Shown: in pieces, positions 1 to 13,261 of the stretch
Numbering within the stretch: position 1 is the stretch's first letter
Layout: every line of letters begins with the position of its first letter
Notes under the pieces: generated by a model
Databases searched by the model: none
What the model saw: only the letters and a program-made list of their open reading frames with translations
Told to the model about the DNA's origin: nothing
Made by a program: the position numbers and the translations under genes
Source of the DNA: Epiperipatus broadwayi
Lineage: Eukaryota > Onychophora > Udeonychophora > Euonychophora > Peripatidae
DNA length: 64,000 nucleotides
Reading direction: 5' to 3'
Assembly (NCBI GenBank): GCA_028023455.1
Contig: JAQFVV010000152.1
Coordinates: forward strand, 1,056,001-1,120,000

Positions 1-61
1 GTTAAGTTGTTAATACAGATCACAAAATATAATGGATTAAATTAAGAGTAACTGTAACAAA

Positions 62-270
62 CTCACTATACAGTAGTGCCATTCAATGCAAGCCTTGGTA
101 ATCAATGAATGCAAGAAGGTTTGTACATAAAATCCCCATCTAGTGGTTACTCGTTAAATATTTTCAAACTAGTTTCTACCTTGTGGGTTTCATCAGTGAG
201 GAGCTTTAAATCTGAGAGCACTGCATTAAAAATTTAATGCATCCCTCCAACAGCCACCTTTTATCTATTT
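62..270 (-). repeat. Dispersed repeat family R1, copy 1
   Basis: The reverse complement matches three plus-strand blocks at 32357-32585, 32813-33035 and 39008-39260. Shared landmarks are the GCTGNTGGAGG start, a tract reading gatctaggt-gcagtgctctca, the phrase gctcctcactga, and the end near catccattgatta. No coding potential is visible. It is a non-autonomous dispersed element of unknown class; the 39-kb copy suggests terminal inverted repeats. Confidence 0.75.
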
Positions 271-1050
271 AGTTAAAAGCTAGGAACTCAAGATAAAAAC
301 AACCTCATTTGCTTGTATTGTCATATAGATCTGAATCCAGTTCAGCTTTGATACATTTTGGTGCCCTTTGTTTATCAAAAACCATACTCACCATCATCCC
401 ATAGGCAGAAATTATATAAAATTCAACAACACACCTCATAAAATCATGTGCTTTTGTTGGATTAAATTAATAATAGAAATAAACTTGGAGTGTTTTGATG
501 GAACTAACTTATATAAGGAAATATGCATATATGTTTAAACAGAAAGATTCTTAACAGATGTGTCTTAATACCTATTGTGTATGGAACCGAGACTTTGATA
601 CTTAAAATAAAAATTAATTCAAAAACGTCAGATCACTGAATAAATTATGATAATATAGACATTAGGAATAATAATAAGGGCTCAGAAATAAAACAATCAG
701 TTGAAAAAACAAAAAGGTATTATTGTCCTTATGGAAAACTTTAAGAGATTAAAATGGAGTTGCAGCACATAAGCAAATGACATTGTAATAGCTGCAATTG
801 CCTTATTTAAAAAAAACCTGTTAATAAAAAACTTGTTCTAGTAAATCTTGATTCAACCTAGGATAGCAACAGTCAATAATAGCCACTCTTTTTTTTGAAA
901 AAATATCAATATTAGAAGTTGTTTAAACTTGTTTGTGTATTTATATTCACCATTTGAAATTGTTTAAACTTGTTTAAACTTTTATTTTTATTTCTGATTT
1001 TTCTCTGGAGACCATTTTGGAACCAGAAATAGAGACATAATGTGTCCTTT
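271..1050. other. No recognisable feature
   Basis: AT-rich sequence without a supportable reading frame, RNA gene or long repeat. A short near-repeat of the phrase ttgtttaaacttgttt occurs around 917-980. Confidence 0.5.
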
Positions 1051-1054
1051 CCAA

Positions 1055-3420
1055 TTATGGTCATATTCATCATGACCATTGTATCCATTACTAGTCTGAA
1101 GTTTAATTCAGTTTCTTCAATCTTTTACTCATTTCTCCACATCATACTAGCAAACTTCCCTTTATTTCATTCATCCATCTGACTTGTGAAGTCTTTCACA
1201 ATATCTTGGGAATCAGTTCTAAAATTTCAGCTACCTGCCTATTATCATCTCTTCTAGCAGTATTTTTTAGCACAGTTCCACTTCAAATCAATTAGTTTCA
1301 ATAATGTCAATAAGGTCAACTTCTTTGCTCATTAATGCATATTGCTTTTCATTATTCTTAATGTAAGCCTCACCATATTTTCTTGAGTGATCTGAAGTCT
1401 CTATATTCTTTTCTATTGAGTGTTCATATCTTAGATCCATCAGTAAAAACTGGTAAAAACACAATTAATAAAAAACCTTCCATTTCAAACAAATAGGATT
1501 ATTTCTTTTTAATATTATTTCTATCAACAGCCCTCCATCCAAATGGAATTTTATGGTTAATTTTATTTATTATGTTTTCATTCATTTTAATAAGGGGTTC
1601 AAGTATTTATATTGTTAACATCTTATAATTCATCATTATTAATTATAATTTTCCTGAGAAAATCCACTGAACATTATTTTAATATTTTTAGCATTTGTCT
1701 TTAGCCCTACTTTCTTAATTCAGTCTGATAACTCTTGCAACATATCCTGAAGTTTTGAAACACTATTTTTAAAAACAAATTAATGGAGAAATCTAGATGG
1801 TTTAAATAATCTCCATTTACTTTCACTTCCTATGGTTCCAATTTTATTGCACATACAATTCTTTCAAATCTGTTGTAAAATGTTTTGGAGATATGGGATC
1901 ATCCCATCATATTCCCTTCTCAATGTTAATATTCTTACTATTACTAATCACTGATGTTGCATTATCATATTTTTCAAAATATATCAATATTCCGAGTCTT
2001 TACCTTGATGATCTATTGTTTAAATCACTGTAGTAATGCTTATAGAATTGGTGCCTTTTCATAATCTAAAAATCCAAAGCACAATAAAAACTCATATTCA
2101 TTGATTCCTTCTATAACTTCTCTCAATATTTAGATGTAATCCACTGTGCTAAAACTATTTTCAAATGTAACCTTTTTTTGTTTGATTAATGAAAGCTCAT
2201 TGTAGATGAGTTATAATTATCTTAGTAAAATTTTTTATAGAATTTATAAAAAAACTAATAGATATGTAATTTCCAATACCTTCTTTATCCCCTTTCTTTA
2301 AATATTAATATTACTACTCCATTCTTTCAATTATCTAATACATCTTTATTATATAGACATTTGATACACAACTTTGACAACAAATGTTCTATTTCTTCAC
2401 TTGCTTCTTTTAAGATATCATTTATAATTTCATCAATAGTTGGAGTTTTTTTCCTTTTGTCACTTCTTTATTTAAAATCCAGGCATTTCAGAGGTAGTAA
2501 CAGTAGGAAAGACTTTTCTGTGTTTTTATTGCTATATAATTATTGATAGAATTTGTCTACATATTTTATGATGCTACTTTTTTTAGTAATAATCCCAGAT
2601 TTTCTTCTTATTGCAGAACCAAATTTCCTACCAATATCAAGATGTTCATTTACATTTTTTATACTTTTATTTTCTTCCAAAACTTTCCTTGCTAATGCAA
2701 CAATTATTAAATCTTTTTGTTTGCATTTTATAATATTTAATACATTCATTCCTTATTTATAGATCGCTTTTATATATTTTTATATTCTTTGATTTTTTTT
2801 ATAAATTATCTTGTTTTAATAAAAAATTTATTGGACAATTGTTGCTTTTTTGTACCAGCTATTTTTGTTGCAGTTCTTAATAATATACCAGTCATCTTCC
2901 TATTGATTTAATTCAAATCTGAACCATCTTTAAAATCCGTTAATATTTTTTACATTATTTTCACATTTGAATTCATATTCATCAAAATGTATCTGAAAAT
3001 TTTGAATATCAATTGTGATTGCTGTTTTTGAAAATAATTTTTATCTCTCAAGTTTTGCATTGTCACATATCTTATATTTTACTAATCAGTGAGCATTACT
3101 GTGTTCAATTTATTAAGAACATTGCAATCTTAACACATATTTTATGTTAGTCAAAATATAATCCAATTCTGTTGTTCTTTCATTTGTATGATTCCATGTT
3201 CATTTCCTTTTACAATTTTTTACTTGAACCTAAATATTTTTTTAAATCACATTAACTTTCAATGTTTTGTTAATCTTATCTTTTTTAAAATATGGATATT
3301 CAGTTATATAAGTACAGCCAATATTTGAAATGGTGGAAATACTGGGCTAGTACCCTGGACTAAATATATAGTCTCTTCTGTAGAATTTTCAGTCAAATTC
3401 ATGTTTCCTTGCTAACTTTT
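1055..3420 (-). mobile_element. RTE-type LINE relic, copy 1 (reverse transcriptase)
   Basis: Read on the minus strand, broken frames resemble an RTE-clade endonuclease/reverse transcriptase. From about 2300 down to 1870 one sees remnants of KKGD..GNY.PISL, then FSTVDYI..LREVIE, CFGFLDYEKA, and a degenerate KGI.WDDPISP. Near 1150-1270 lies the C-terminal tail (AEILE.IPK.. with WMNE). The 3' end near 1060 carries the short GAT-type tail seen in the other copies. Stops and frameshifts are many, so it is not functional. Minus-strand frames at 2540-2749 lie in the linker upstream of the RT core. The 5' limit is uncertain; an endonuclease domain was not clearly recognised. Confidence 0.75.
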
Positions 3421-3790
3421 CTGAGAATTTATTTCCTGTTATTCATCTTAGCACTTTAATTTATTTACCCTCTAGTGTGCCACAACTTGCAAAGGCATTC
3501 AAATACGATTGTTAAAAAGATTAATACAATGGAGATCATAACTAAAAATTGTTCTCATTCAGATTATATATTTAAGCTTATGGCTGTAGAGAGGTTTCTT
3601 CTTTTCAGATCAAACCCTGTTTCAATTTCTTTTTGCCTTCAAGAAAATGCCTATTTTGTCAATTTATCCTTATTGTATTCACTGACCTCTCACATTACTT
3701 TTTATCAAGTATTATTTATAAATCTTTGTAAAATCCAATAAAATTACTATGGATTTCAGTGTTGAGTTTTTGCCTGTCAATACAGGAATA
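3421..3790. other. No recognisable feature
   Basis: AT-rich stretch. An 88-codon plus-strand frame at 3475-3741 has no recognisable motif and looks like chance. Confidence 0.45.
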
Positions 3791-3796
3791 CTTATA

Positions 3797-4005
3797 TTAT
3801 AATAATCAATCTAAATGAGATTAAAATAAACAGCTAATCATAATTATAATTCTTTAATTATCAAACCAACTTTTATCCCTTATTGAGACTGTTTCAAGAT
3901 ATATGGTCTCAATAAGAGATGAAAGCTGGTGTGATAATTAAAGAATTATAATTACAATTAGTTGCTTGTGTCAATCTTATTTAGATTGATTATCATATTA
4001 TATGT
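3797..4005. repeat. Foldback (hairpin) element of about 210 bp
   Basis: The left arm (about 3797-3890) is matched by the reverse complement of about 3905-4003. Shared arm blocks include ataatcaatctaaat, attataattctttaattatc and tcttattgagac. The short centre is around 3891-3904. Mismatches are scattered, so it is an old palindromic MITE or hairpin repeat, with no coding content. Confidence 0.85.
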
Positions 4006-4054
4006 GTATGACAACATTGTGAACAAATAATAATGTTTTACATTGGATAACATT

Positions 4055-5260
4055 ATATTTAAAATTAAAAATAATCAATTTAGAACAAAATTGAAATAGA
4101 CAACTCACAATAAATAAAAGTATTATTTAATATATCAGTCTGGCTTTCATTCCTTAATGGAATCTTTTCAATATGTTTCTTTTTACATAATTACATGATC
4201 AATTACCCTACAGTAATTTCTTTCAATAGATATTATTTACATTACATTACTATAAATATAATTATTAAAATATTTACATTAAATGTAGTTGGTAGAATAT
4301 ATATATGTACTTAAAATTATTAAATTTATTAAATTTCTTACCCCTTCCTATAATATATACACAAATAATCTAAAAAAGTCAATAATAAAAAATCCCTTCC
4401 TTCTATTTTTAAAATTATAGCTGTAAAATTTCCAATATCCTAACGATACCCATTTTCCCCCTAATTGTCCTGGATCTTTAACCATGTTTACACATTTGCT
4501 TAAATTTTCTTGACTATACAAAGTCTCATAACATTTTTTCTTGTAATGTTTAACATACTTTATTGCCTAAATGTTTTTTCACAATTCATTTTACATCCAG
4601 TATCCAAAAAATGTATTTATGGACCTGATCTTATATTCTTTCTGTTAATTGCCCTAACATGCTTCTTACCTCTTTTCATGCAGTTTTTCCTGTCTAACAT
4701 ATGATAGAGCAATTATTACAAAAAATATAAGATCAGGGCCATAAATACATTTTTTTGGATACTGGACATAAAATGAATTGTGAAAAAAATATTCAGTAAC
4801 AAAGTATGTTAAAAATTACAAGAAAAGAAAATGTTATGAAACTTTGTATCTTCAAGAAAATTTAAACAAATGTGTAAACATGGTTAAAGATACAGAATAA
4901 TGAGAGAAATTGGGAATTGTTAGACTATTGGAAACTTATAATTTTAAAAATAATTTTAAAATAATTGAGTTATAATTTTAAAAATAGAAGAAATTATTAT
5001 TATTTGGTTTTTTTGTTTTTAGATTATTTAATTATGTATTTTAATAATTATATTTATTGTAATGTAGTATAAATAATGTTCATGGAGGAGGGGTGCTGTA
5101 AGGTAATTGGTCATGTGATTGTGTAAAAAAGAAATATCTTGAAAAGATTCCATTAAGGAATGAAAGCCAGATTGATATATTAAATAATATTTTTATTCAT
5201 AGTGAGTTGTCTATTTTAATTTTGTTTAAATTGATTATTTTTAATTTTATATATTAAAGG
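4055..5260. repeat. 1.2-kb near-palindrome (giant foldback)
   Basis: The left arm, about 4055-4641, pairs with the reverse complement of about 4720-5260. Shared blocks are aattaaaaataatcaatt, gacaactcac, ctggctttcattccttaatgg, tccaaaaaatgtatttatgg and ctgatcttatatt. The unpaired centre is only about 80 bp. A 64-codon frame at 4510-4704 is a by-product of the arm. It directly abuts the smaller hairpin at 3797-4005. This is probably a foldback DNA transposon or an inverted duplication. Confidence 0.85.
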
Positions 5261-5352
5261 CAACTTTATGAACAAATTTTTTTTATTGAAATTTGACCAT
5301 TTAAAGTATTGACCATTATATGTATATTATCTAAAAAGAGATTTATGCTATA

Positions 5353-6900
5353 CAGACAGTTCCCTAGTTATGAACTTACTTGTTTCCTGATATGTGTTTG
5401 GAAGCTGAAATTGTTTGTAAGTAGAAGTATGTAAAAAAAACATCAAAAAGAGTTTTCAAAATATAGTATTTATTTTTTATTGATTAGTATCTGTAGCTTT
5501 GTTTATAAATTTATCAAGAGTTAATTGAATTGTAATCTTTTTCTTCTCTTGATAAAGTATTCTGTATCTTTTACTATTGCCCTTCGTACATGAGATATAC
5601 ACTTTTCATTGGGATCACACTCTTCCATGATGGTCAAAAATTTGTCAAGATGCATGAAGGCTTCATTCATATTCTTGATTGTCAAAATCTTAACATTAAG
5701 TTCATTGTCAGGGTTCTTCTTTATTTTGTATTTCAATCATCTCTTGTAGTTTAATCAAGTCTTCATTTGACAGAGGTTCCAAGTCAGATTGCATTAACTC
5801 ATTAATATCATCATCAATGGCATCTAAATTTAATTCATTCATTATAATGACAATTTTAATTGTGATATCTTCAGGAGTTTCTTCAATGTCCATAGAAGCA
5901 TTCATCATTTGTGGATATATTTTTCCAACAACCTTTCACTATTGACTGTCTTATTTCAGCCCTTGCATCCCCAATAATATTTATTGCATTCCATATATTA
6001 TAAATTTTTCAAAAAATCTCTTAATGCAGGGCAACATTCCTTATCAGTGTTTTGATTGATTGAGTCATTAATCTTCTCATATAATACTGCTTAAAAGTAG
6101 TTCTCACAATTTGTTCCATAGGTTTTATTTCACTTGTGGTATTAAGAGGGATAAACAAAACATTAACTTCTGGATATAAATTTTCCAGGGATTTTGGATA
6201 TCCAGGAGAATTGTCTAAGAGTAAGTGTTTTAAATGGTAAATTATTCTCATTACAATATTGCCTAACAGAAGACACAAAATGATGTGAGAACCAATCTTG
6301 AATAAATTTTGCAGTAGCCCAGGCTTTAGTATTTGATTTCCAAATGACTGGAAGCATTCATCTTTTCCTTTCAATGCTCTAGGACTTTCTGTCTGATAAA
6401 TTAGCATTGGCTTCAATTTAAAATCACCAGCTAAATTATTTCCAAGAAGCAATGTTAATCTGTTTTTAGAAGGTTTATGCCCAGGTGCAATTGATTCTTC
6501 ATTTGTTAAATATGTATGTGCAGGCATCTTTTTCCAAAATAATCCTGTCTCATCTACATTAAAGACTAGGCATGGAAAATAAGCTCCATCTGCACTGGCA
6601 TCTTCATCAGTACAGTTAATATTATGTAAAGAGTATCTCATTTTAAATTTGTGAAACCAGCCACTGTTTGTTACAAATTCAATAGCAGAGTCTTCATTTA
6701 ATTATGTCTTCCAATCTTCATGCAAACTAAGAGTCTTAGTTTGAATAATTGATATACTCACTGGTATGCCTTTTTGATGTTGGTCCATAAAGCCAAAGAT
6801 TTCACCATTTCATCCATTTTTTAGTTCATATTTTCACAGTTGACGTTTTAAAACCGAAAAGTTTATTTTAGACATTATCTCAGTGTAAATTAAAAAAAAA
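5353..6900 (-). pseudogene. Broken Tigger/pogo-like DDE transposase
   Basis: The minus strand encodes remnants of a Tigger/pogo transposase (Tc1/mariner superfamily, CENP-B related), which would cut and paste its own element. In order: the end of the helix-turn-helix DNA-binding part (SGWFHKFKMRYSLHNI, near 6610-6690), the DDE core beginning FNVDETGLFWKKMP with PGHKPSKNRLTLLLGNN and PRALKGKDE (6640-6360), then WKSNTKAWATAKFIQDWF and YCNENNLPFK in another frame (6357-6200), then DNSPGYP, NTTSEIKPMEQ and FKQYYMRR back in the first frame. Two further frames at 5708-5908 and 5521-5736 supply the acidic C-terminal tail (DEALMHLDK-like, EECDPNEK). At least three frameshifts make it inactive, and residues expected before FNVDETG are deleted. 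A possible TIR (cagttccctagttatgaa) lies near 5358; the partner end was not found. Confidence 0.9.
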
Positions 6901-7900
6901 TCTTACAGCTTTTCTAGATTGCACGAGAAATCACAGATATGAGCATGGATCCACTGATTTTCGGCACTCGAATCTATCACTCTGAGATTAAATTAAATTA
7001 CTTAAAGATTTTAAGACATATCCTCTTGTGGAGCTAGAATCTACTTTCTAAATATCACTTTCTGTTAAAGTGAAATAATAAATATTTTGCATCACATATA
7101 AAGTTATCCATATTTTTCCATACATTTTCAGCTGCTTTAAATCTATCTATACGATATTAAGAAACAGTATAGATTAAATAAAAAAACAATACAATAGTTT
7201 GGATATACTATAAATATTTTTCTATTTTATTTATAATGCACCCTTAATTCACTTAAAATATAGTTTGAAAAATAAATATTTAAAATCTGATGGTTTTGAG
7301 CTAAATTAAAAAAAACACTTAAATGTGTCGTTTTTTTTTATAGAATTTTCTTTTCATAACATTATTAGACGATACAAATGTTTTTAATTTTATGTCAGTC
7401 TTCATTAATGCTTAAAAGAAAAAATGACACGCTGTTAAACTACTGACATTTATTGAAATTACTAAGAAAGTTTATATAATCTGAGTAATAAAAATCTATG
7501 AGAATTAAGTTTCAGTTTACTTTCACACAGAAATATACTTAATGGAATTTAAATTATTTCACTTAAAAAAAAACAATCGTTAAAAATCAAATATAAAAAT
7601 TATATCCTTATGAATATTTATTGACACATTTATATAACATATATTTTTAAGAATATGCAAGGTATTGTCACTCGATTTTAAGAATGTCTTTTTTTTAATT
7701 TGTAAAAATATAAACCGCAGTCATCATCATGGGTACCATTATTACCTATTATAGCAAAAATAAAATAAAATAAATTGTTGACTAGGTTTTTTCAAACCAT
7801 AAAAAACGAAAACGTACTCTGAATATGGTTTTGCTACCTAGCAAATGCAGGCAAAGTTTTTGAAGAAAAAAGGATTTATATATTGCCTTTATAATTTGTC
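6901..7900. other. No recognisable feature
   Basis: AT-rich DNA with homopolymer runs. The distal end of the Tigger element should fall near its start, but no matching terminal inverted repeat could be seen. Confidence 0.5.
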
Positions 7901-7904
7901 AAGT

Positions 7905-9690
7905 GAAAAGAACATCATCATCATTTACAATGATTATCGGGCTGTTGTAGGATAAAAATCTCACCAAATTTAATCTGGTTTTTCTGGTGTTTAGCATCTC
8001 TTCTCCACATCAAACCAATAGACTCCTTTATTTTATCTATCCATTTCACATGGAGTTTCTTTGTAAGTCTTTTACATTCTTTTGGGATTCAATTTAAAAC
8101 TTCAAATTTCCATCCACTATCATCTTATCTAGCAATATGTCAACTCACCTCTATTTTAGTTTTATAATTTTTTCAATAATATACCTGTTCTCTCAATTAA
8201 AATATTTTATTTTCAATCTCTTCTTATCACTCCTAACATACATTTTCTTTGAAGTCTTTCTGTTAAATATCCAAGTTTCATGTTTGTAAAAAAGAACTGG
8301 TAAAATACATCTACTACAAATATTTTTTTTTCAAACACAGGTTTATTTCTTTTTAATATCAAGTCATTTGTCTGAAAAATACTCTATACAAGTTTAATTC
8401 TATGATTAATTTCATCCATTATGTTTCCATCTGTATTAATATTGGGCGATAATAAATGTAGTTATTAACTTCCAGTTTATGATTATCAATCTTTATTTTC
8501 TTTATCTAAAAGTAGTATTTATCTTTAGTCCTACTTTTTTTTTATTTTCATCTAATAATTCATTTGCAAAACAACCACAACATCTGCAAAATTTAGAAGA
8601 TTTAAATAATCTCCAGTTTGCTTTTTCTTCTCACTTCCAATTTTAACCACAAAATGTTTTTTTGTAAAACTGGTGTAAAAAGTTTTAGAAATATAGAATC
8701 ACTTTCTCATATATTCTTTTTCTTAATCCTTTTATTTATCAGCATGTAATTTAAAGTGTTGCCTTTGCATTTTGATAATTTCAAAAAATGACAATATCCT
8801 GGGCCTATATGTTGATGATCTAAAGCCTCAGCACTTGTGAAAATGCTTTAATCAAATGCTTGTTTACTATATTACAATTATTTGATGTGACTGTAATATC
8901 TCTCAATACTCGAATATGATCTACTATGCTAAAACTATTTTTAAATCTAGCTTATTTTTATTTATTTATTTGAGTCTTTCTGAAGCTGAGTTATAATTAC
9001 TTTAGCAAAGATTTTGTAAAGAACTGATAAAAGAGTGATAATATCTGCTTTATTCTCTTTTTTAAATATCAAATACTGTACTATTTTGAACATCTGGTGC
9101 ATTTTTACCATTTGGATGTTCAAAACATAACTGTACCAATACTTTTCCTACTTCTCCCCCTGCTTTTAATAAATATCAATAATAGTTTTATCACTTTTAA
9201 AACTGTTGCCATCAAAGATTTAATTACGTCTCAACTTTCTCATTTAACATGATAAACAATGTAGAAGATGTTATAATTGGAATAAATGCATCATATTATT
9301 GTTTTTTATTACTGTATAATTCTTTAAAAATATCATCCACTTATTTTATAAAATTATGTCTCTTTTAAAAAATAATTCTTGTTTCTTCTCATTGCTCTCA
9401 TTGCAAAAACAACTTTTCTTCCAATATATATTGTTTCACACTTTTGAGACTTTTATTCACTACTATATTTTTTCTTGAACAAGTTATAATTATACTGGTT
9501 ATTATATTATTAATTATTTTTCATATTATTTTAAAACACTCTAGATACCTATTTCTGTTTAATAAATCTTTTTTTAAAAAAAAATCATATTCCTTGTTTT
9601 CTTCTGAGATTCTCTTATCTCAATAGAAAATTGACTGATAAACTGCTTCTATTTTGCATCAGCTATTTTACTTGCAATTTGCAGTTCTAA
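7905..9690 (-). mobile_element. RTE-type LINE relic, copy 2
   Basis: On the minus strand this is a diverged relative of the 1055-3420 copy. On the plus strand it begins with catcatcatcatt, the reverse complement of the GAT-type LINE tail. Next come blocks matching the C-terminal RT region (tccatttcacatggag, tcttttgggattcaat) and the segment that encodes RRDRK in better copies (tttcaatctcttcttatcactcc). More upstream RT-linker blocks match copy 1 up to about 9690, where both share a cagctattt..tgcagttct phrase. Frames are heavily broken. Confidence 0.7.
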
Positions 9691-10245
9691 GTATTGAAGC
9701 AGTCAATCCGAGGCTCAGTTTGCACTTCACATCCTACTTTAATCTCCCATCACCAAACCAAATTCAAACTCTATCCCTTATGCCAATATACCCACTTATC
9801 TAACACAATTTTTTTGCTTTAGTCTTAAAAATAATTGCAACATAGATATTTATTAATATGTTGAATTAAATAAACATTTTGTATCATTTAAAAATCGTAT
9901 ATGTGCATGAAGGATATGTATATGTAACAGGTGATGGGAGATTAATTGTAAAGTAGTTATTATATTAAAACACATTATAGTATATGATATATTTAACAAT
10001 TTTGTCTAAAATATTATTTCTTTTAGTAATGGTGGTCTGAAAATCTGATGCAATCCTGCCAAATATTCTTGATTGCAATTAAAACAATTAGTAGGAAATC
10101 CATTATCCAAAGTTAAAAATATTATAAATTCATAAGAATAATGAAATATCCATTAGAGGAAAAATTTATCCATTTAAGTTAGTTTTAAAATCCGAGATTA
10201 AATTTTAAAACAATCATTCAAAGAATTTTTGGCAGAATTGTATTG
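9691..10245 (+). repeat. Tandem direct repeat, unit 1 (about 0.55 kb)
   Basis: Landmarks recur in the same order in the adjacent unit: tgaagcagt..tc.gA..ctcag, cttcacat/gcccactt, tctccca/taccactaa, agatatttat, a gtgatgg/ggatat block, gaaaatctgatgcaat/gaaaatgatgcaattc, and the terminal aaacaatcattc..g. The two units are diverged by many substitutions. No open frame is shared. Confidence 0.75.
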
Positions 10246-10790
10246 TTTATAACTTATGAAGCAGTTGATCTGATGCTCAGATCATGCTTCACAGCCCACT
10301 TACAGTCTCCTACCACTAAGCCATGTTTAAACCACATCCTTACGCACATATACATATATTTTTCCTTTGCTTAACCATTTAAACATAACTGATGTAGATA
10401 TTTATATATCTTAATGCAAAATAATTTAATAAATAAATATTTAATATTATTTTAATGTGTATGCGTGCGTGATGGATATATATTTTAGTGTGGGGAAATT
10501 GATAATAAATTGCATAAATAATTATATTACTCATGTATCTTAAAATTCATATATGAAATGTATTATTTTTTATATTTAATTTCAGCAGTCAGAAAATGAT
10601 GCAATTCTTTTAAGAAGTTTCTCAAAAACAATTATCCGGAAAAGCCCATTAGTTAGATTTAAAATATTACAATTTACCCATTAGTGGAAATTTTATCCAT
10701 GCCAACTTGTTTTAAAATCATAAGAGTTATTGTAAAACAATCATTCGAGAAACTTGTAACAGGATTGCATTGTTTCTAAAAACTTATTAA
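10246..10790 (+). repeat. Tandem direct repeat, unit 2 (about 0.55 kb)
   Basis: Second copy of the preceding unit, starting at aacttatgaagcag and ending at gcattgtttctaaaaac (unit 1 ends gtattgtttataac). It joins unit 1 head to tail with no visible spacer. Confidence 0.75.
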
Positions 10791-10796
10791 ACAAAA

Positions 10797-13258
10797 GATA
10801 TCCAGTCAGCAGATTTCAGCTTTGCTAAAGTGCTCAAATTGCCTCAGGTCCAGCAGTTAATTGCTATACGACATCATCAAAAAAGAGTATAAATACTGCT
10901 GGATTTGAATCCAAAAGGGAGGAGACAACCATAAATTAATGATGGTCAACATAATCCATGCTAGTTTAAATTTCATCCAATGTACAGTGAATAGGGGAAA
11001 TTTCACCTTCCACTCTGTTCCAACATGCTCGTTCCCATCAGAAAAGCTTCAGATCCCGTGCCTATGAACTTTCAAATGTCTACCAATTAAATATATAAAA
11101 ATGCTACCTGTGATGCCTTATTCCAAACCTAGATCTAGTGTATTAATACCAATGAACTCTCCACACATCAAGGACCACTACTATTTATGAAAGGTAAAAG
11201 AACTTTAGCCACTCTATGATTCTATTAAATTCAGCCTTTTATAACAACAATAATCCTGAAGCTCTACTCTAATATCTTATGTAAATATTTATATCTTATG
11301 TAATTTTACTTAGCTACAACTCTATATAACTTATTCTATCATTGAGCTTCTATTCAATGTTTTCTTTTTTATTATTCCCATGTGGCAATCATATTTTATT
11401 TCATTATTATATTACATATTTTTGTGTTTTAAAATGCCAGTAGTATTTAAAACTCACTAGCATATAATTCCTTTCTAGTTTTCCTACCCATCACTTACGG
11501 GGTAATTAAGAATTTATTTTAATTAGAAACAAGTCCTATTTGACTTATGCAGGTGCTTGCGAGTTTGGAAAAACAAAGTCATTCTCTTATAAATTGTTGT
11601 AGAAAAACAGATCAACATGTGTTTTTCTAAAATGTTTTTTTTTATCTTTTTAAAATGCACTAATCCCAACCGTAAATCTATTTCATATATGTAAAATCTA
11701 ATTATTATTCCATTTATTTCCACCAACCCATTTGTTTCCAGATAAACATATTTATTTCTAATAATAGCAATTTTTAATCGAAATTTTTGTATTTATTAAA
11801 CAGTGTGGGAGGTTATAAATAATTTAAAGTAAAAAGGAAAGGGAAATCTTTATGTCTTAAATTTATATAACTTAATTAATTTAAATCATCCAGACCTGTT
11901 TAGCGATTAGATCATACCATTACGCAGGCTATTCTATAATTTATGGGCATTAAGTAATTGAAATAGTCTTTGAAGCTATATATTTTGTTATCCCAAGCAT
12001 TGCGTGCATATAGGCACACTCATTCTTATATATATATATATATTCGTGCTTCTTTTATTCAGAGGTATCGCAAAGTTGAAACCCATTATCCTTCTCAAAG
12101 TCCAAGAACCAGGCTTTAACCCCCCTGTGGACTTATTTGGTTGTATGTGCATGCTTTATGTGGGAATTGCTCTGGAAAAACTAACCCAATAAATGCATAG
12201 CTGACCACTCTTCACTTATAAACTGATCCTGCCAACATTTGCAGAGTTACATTGGTATTTTCTCTTCAAAATGAATTCCATGAAGCACATGTTCAGATCC
12301 ATGACTGGATCACATCAAATACATCGCCATGCATGCACCACCTTTTGTTATATTTCTAATAAACCCATGAACATCCATAAACTGTAATGTAATTTTTGCT
12401 AAACAGATTTATGTCCATTATTTAAAATGTGCTTCATTGCGATGACATTATTATTATACATTCATCAGCTATCCCACACACGTCAGTCACTTTATAAATT
12501 GAATATTAATCACTATATTTTGTACAAGTGTAGTGCTTCATTATCAATAATAATTATCTTTCAAATCAGTTAAATGCTATTTTGTTCCTTCTGGGGGTGT
12601 AGTGGTATTTCAATATTATCTTTCTTAATAGTGCTAAGTCTATATTTATCATTATAGTATATATTATTGGCATAGCCACAACTATATACAAATTCACCTG
12701 TTAAATTTGATTCTTAATTTATCAACTAAATGTGATATGATTTCTCTATGACCAACTGTCATACAATCTTTGAGGCCAATGATCAGTCAATGATAATATG
12801 AACTTACTTATGTTTTTCAAATAATAATCTTTAAATATATATGTTATAACATTTCTGAATCATTGTGTTTTCTTTTATTTCAATTAATATTTTAATTAAT
12901 AAGTTATGCTCCTACTGACTAGATGATCTCTGCTAATATATAATTTAAATGAAAGGTTGCATTTGTTAAATGCTTCTAAATTATATTTCATGCTAAATAT
13001 TCCATCATTAAACTTAAATTAGAGTCTTTTTGTGTCTTCGATGTGCGGTGCCAGCGGAGAGAGATAAAATTAGATCTATATCATCAGGATTGTTGCTCAT
13101 AAGTTGGTAGATCTGGAAAATAGGCAAATAGGGCAGAATTCATGAGTGTTCCTGACTTATGTATCTTGCGCATTATTGGATTTGAGGTACTTTTGCCTAG
13201 GTGCTAGATCTTGTTATGTGAACATACAAAACTGACTGGTACACTTACTTAGAACAAA
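10797..13258 (+). repeat. Segmental tandem duplication, copy A (about 2.5 kb)
   Basis: Colinear with 13262-15830. Shared blocks include ccagtc..gcagatt at the start, atttgaat.c.aaa.gga.., acctagatctagt, cacatcaagga/accaaggactgcta, gtggcaatcatattttat / gtggcagcaatattttat, ggtatcg..a.gttgaa.ccc, and a well-conserved terminal block from 13060 (attgttgctcataagt, tagatctggaaaataggcaaa, cctgacttatgtatcttg). No coding region is supported. Confidence 0.85.
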
Positions 13259-13261
13259 AGC

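Noticed and set aside
12004-12192. Possible small protein in the 2.5-kb repeat
   Set aside because: Copy B of the duplication does not keep the frame, and no motif is recognisable.
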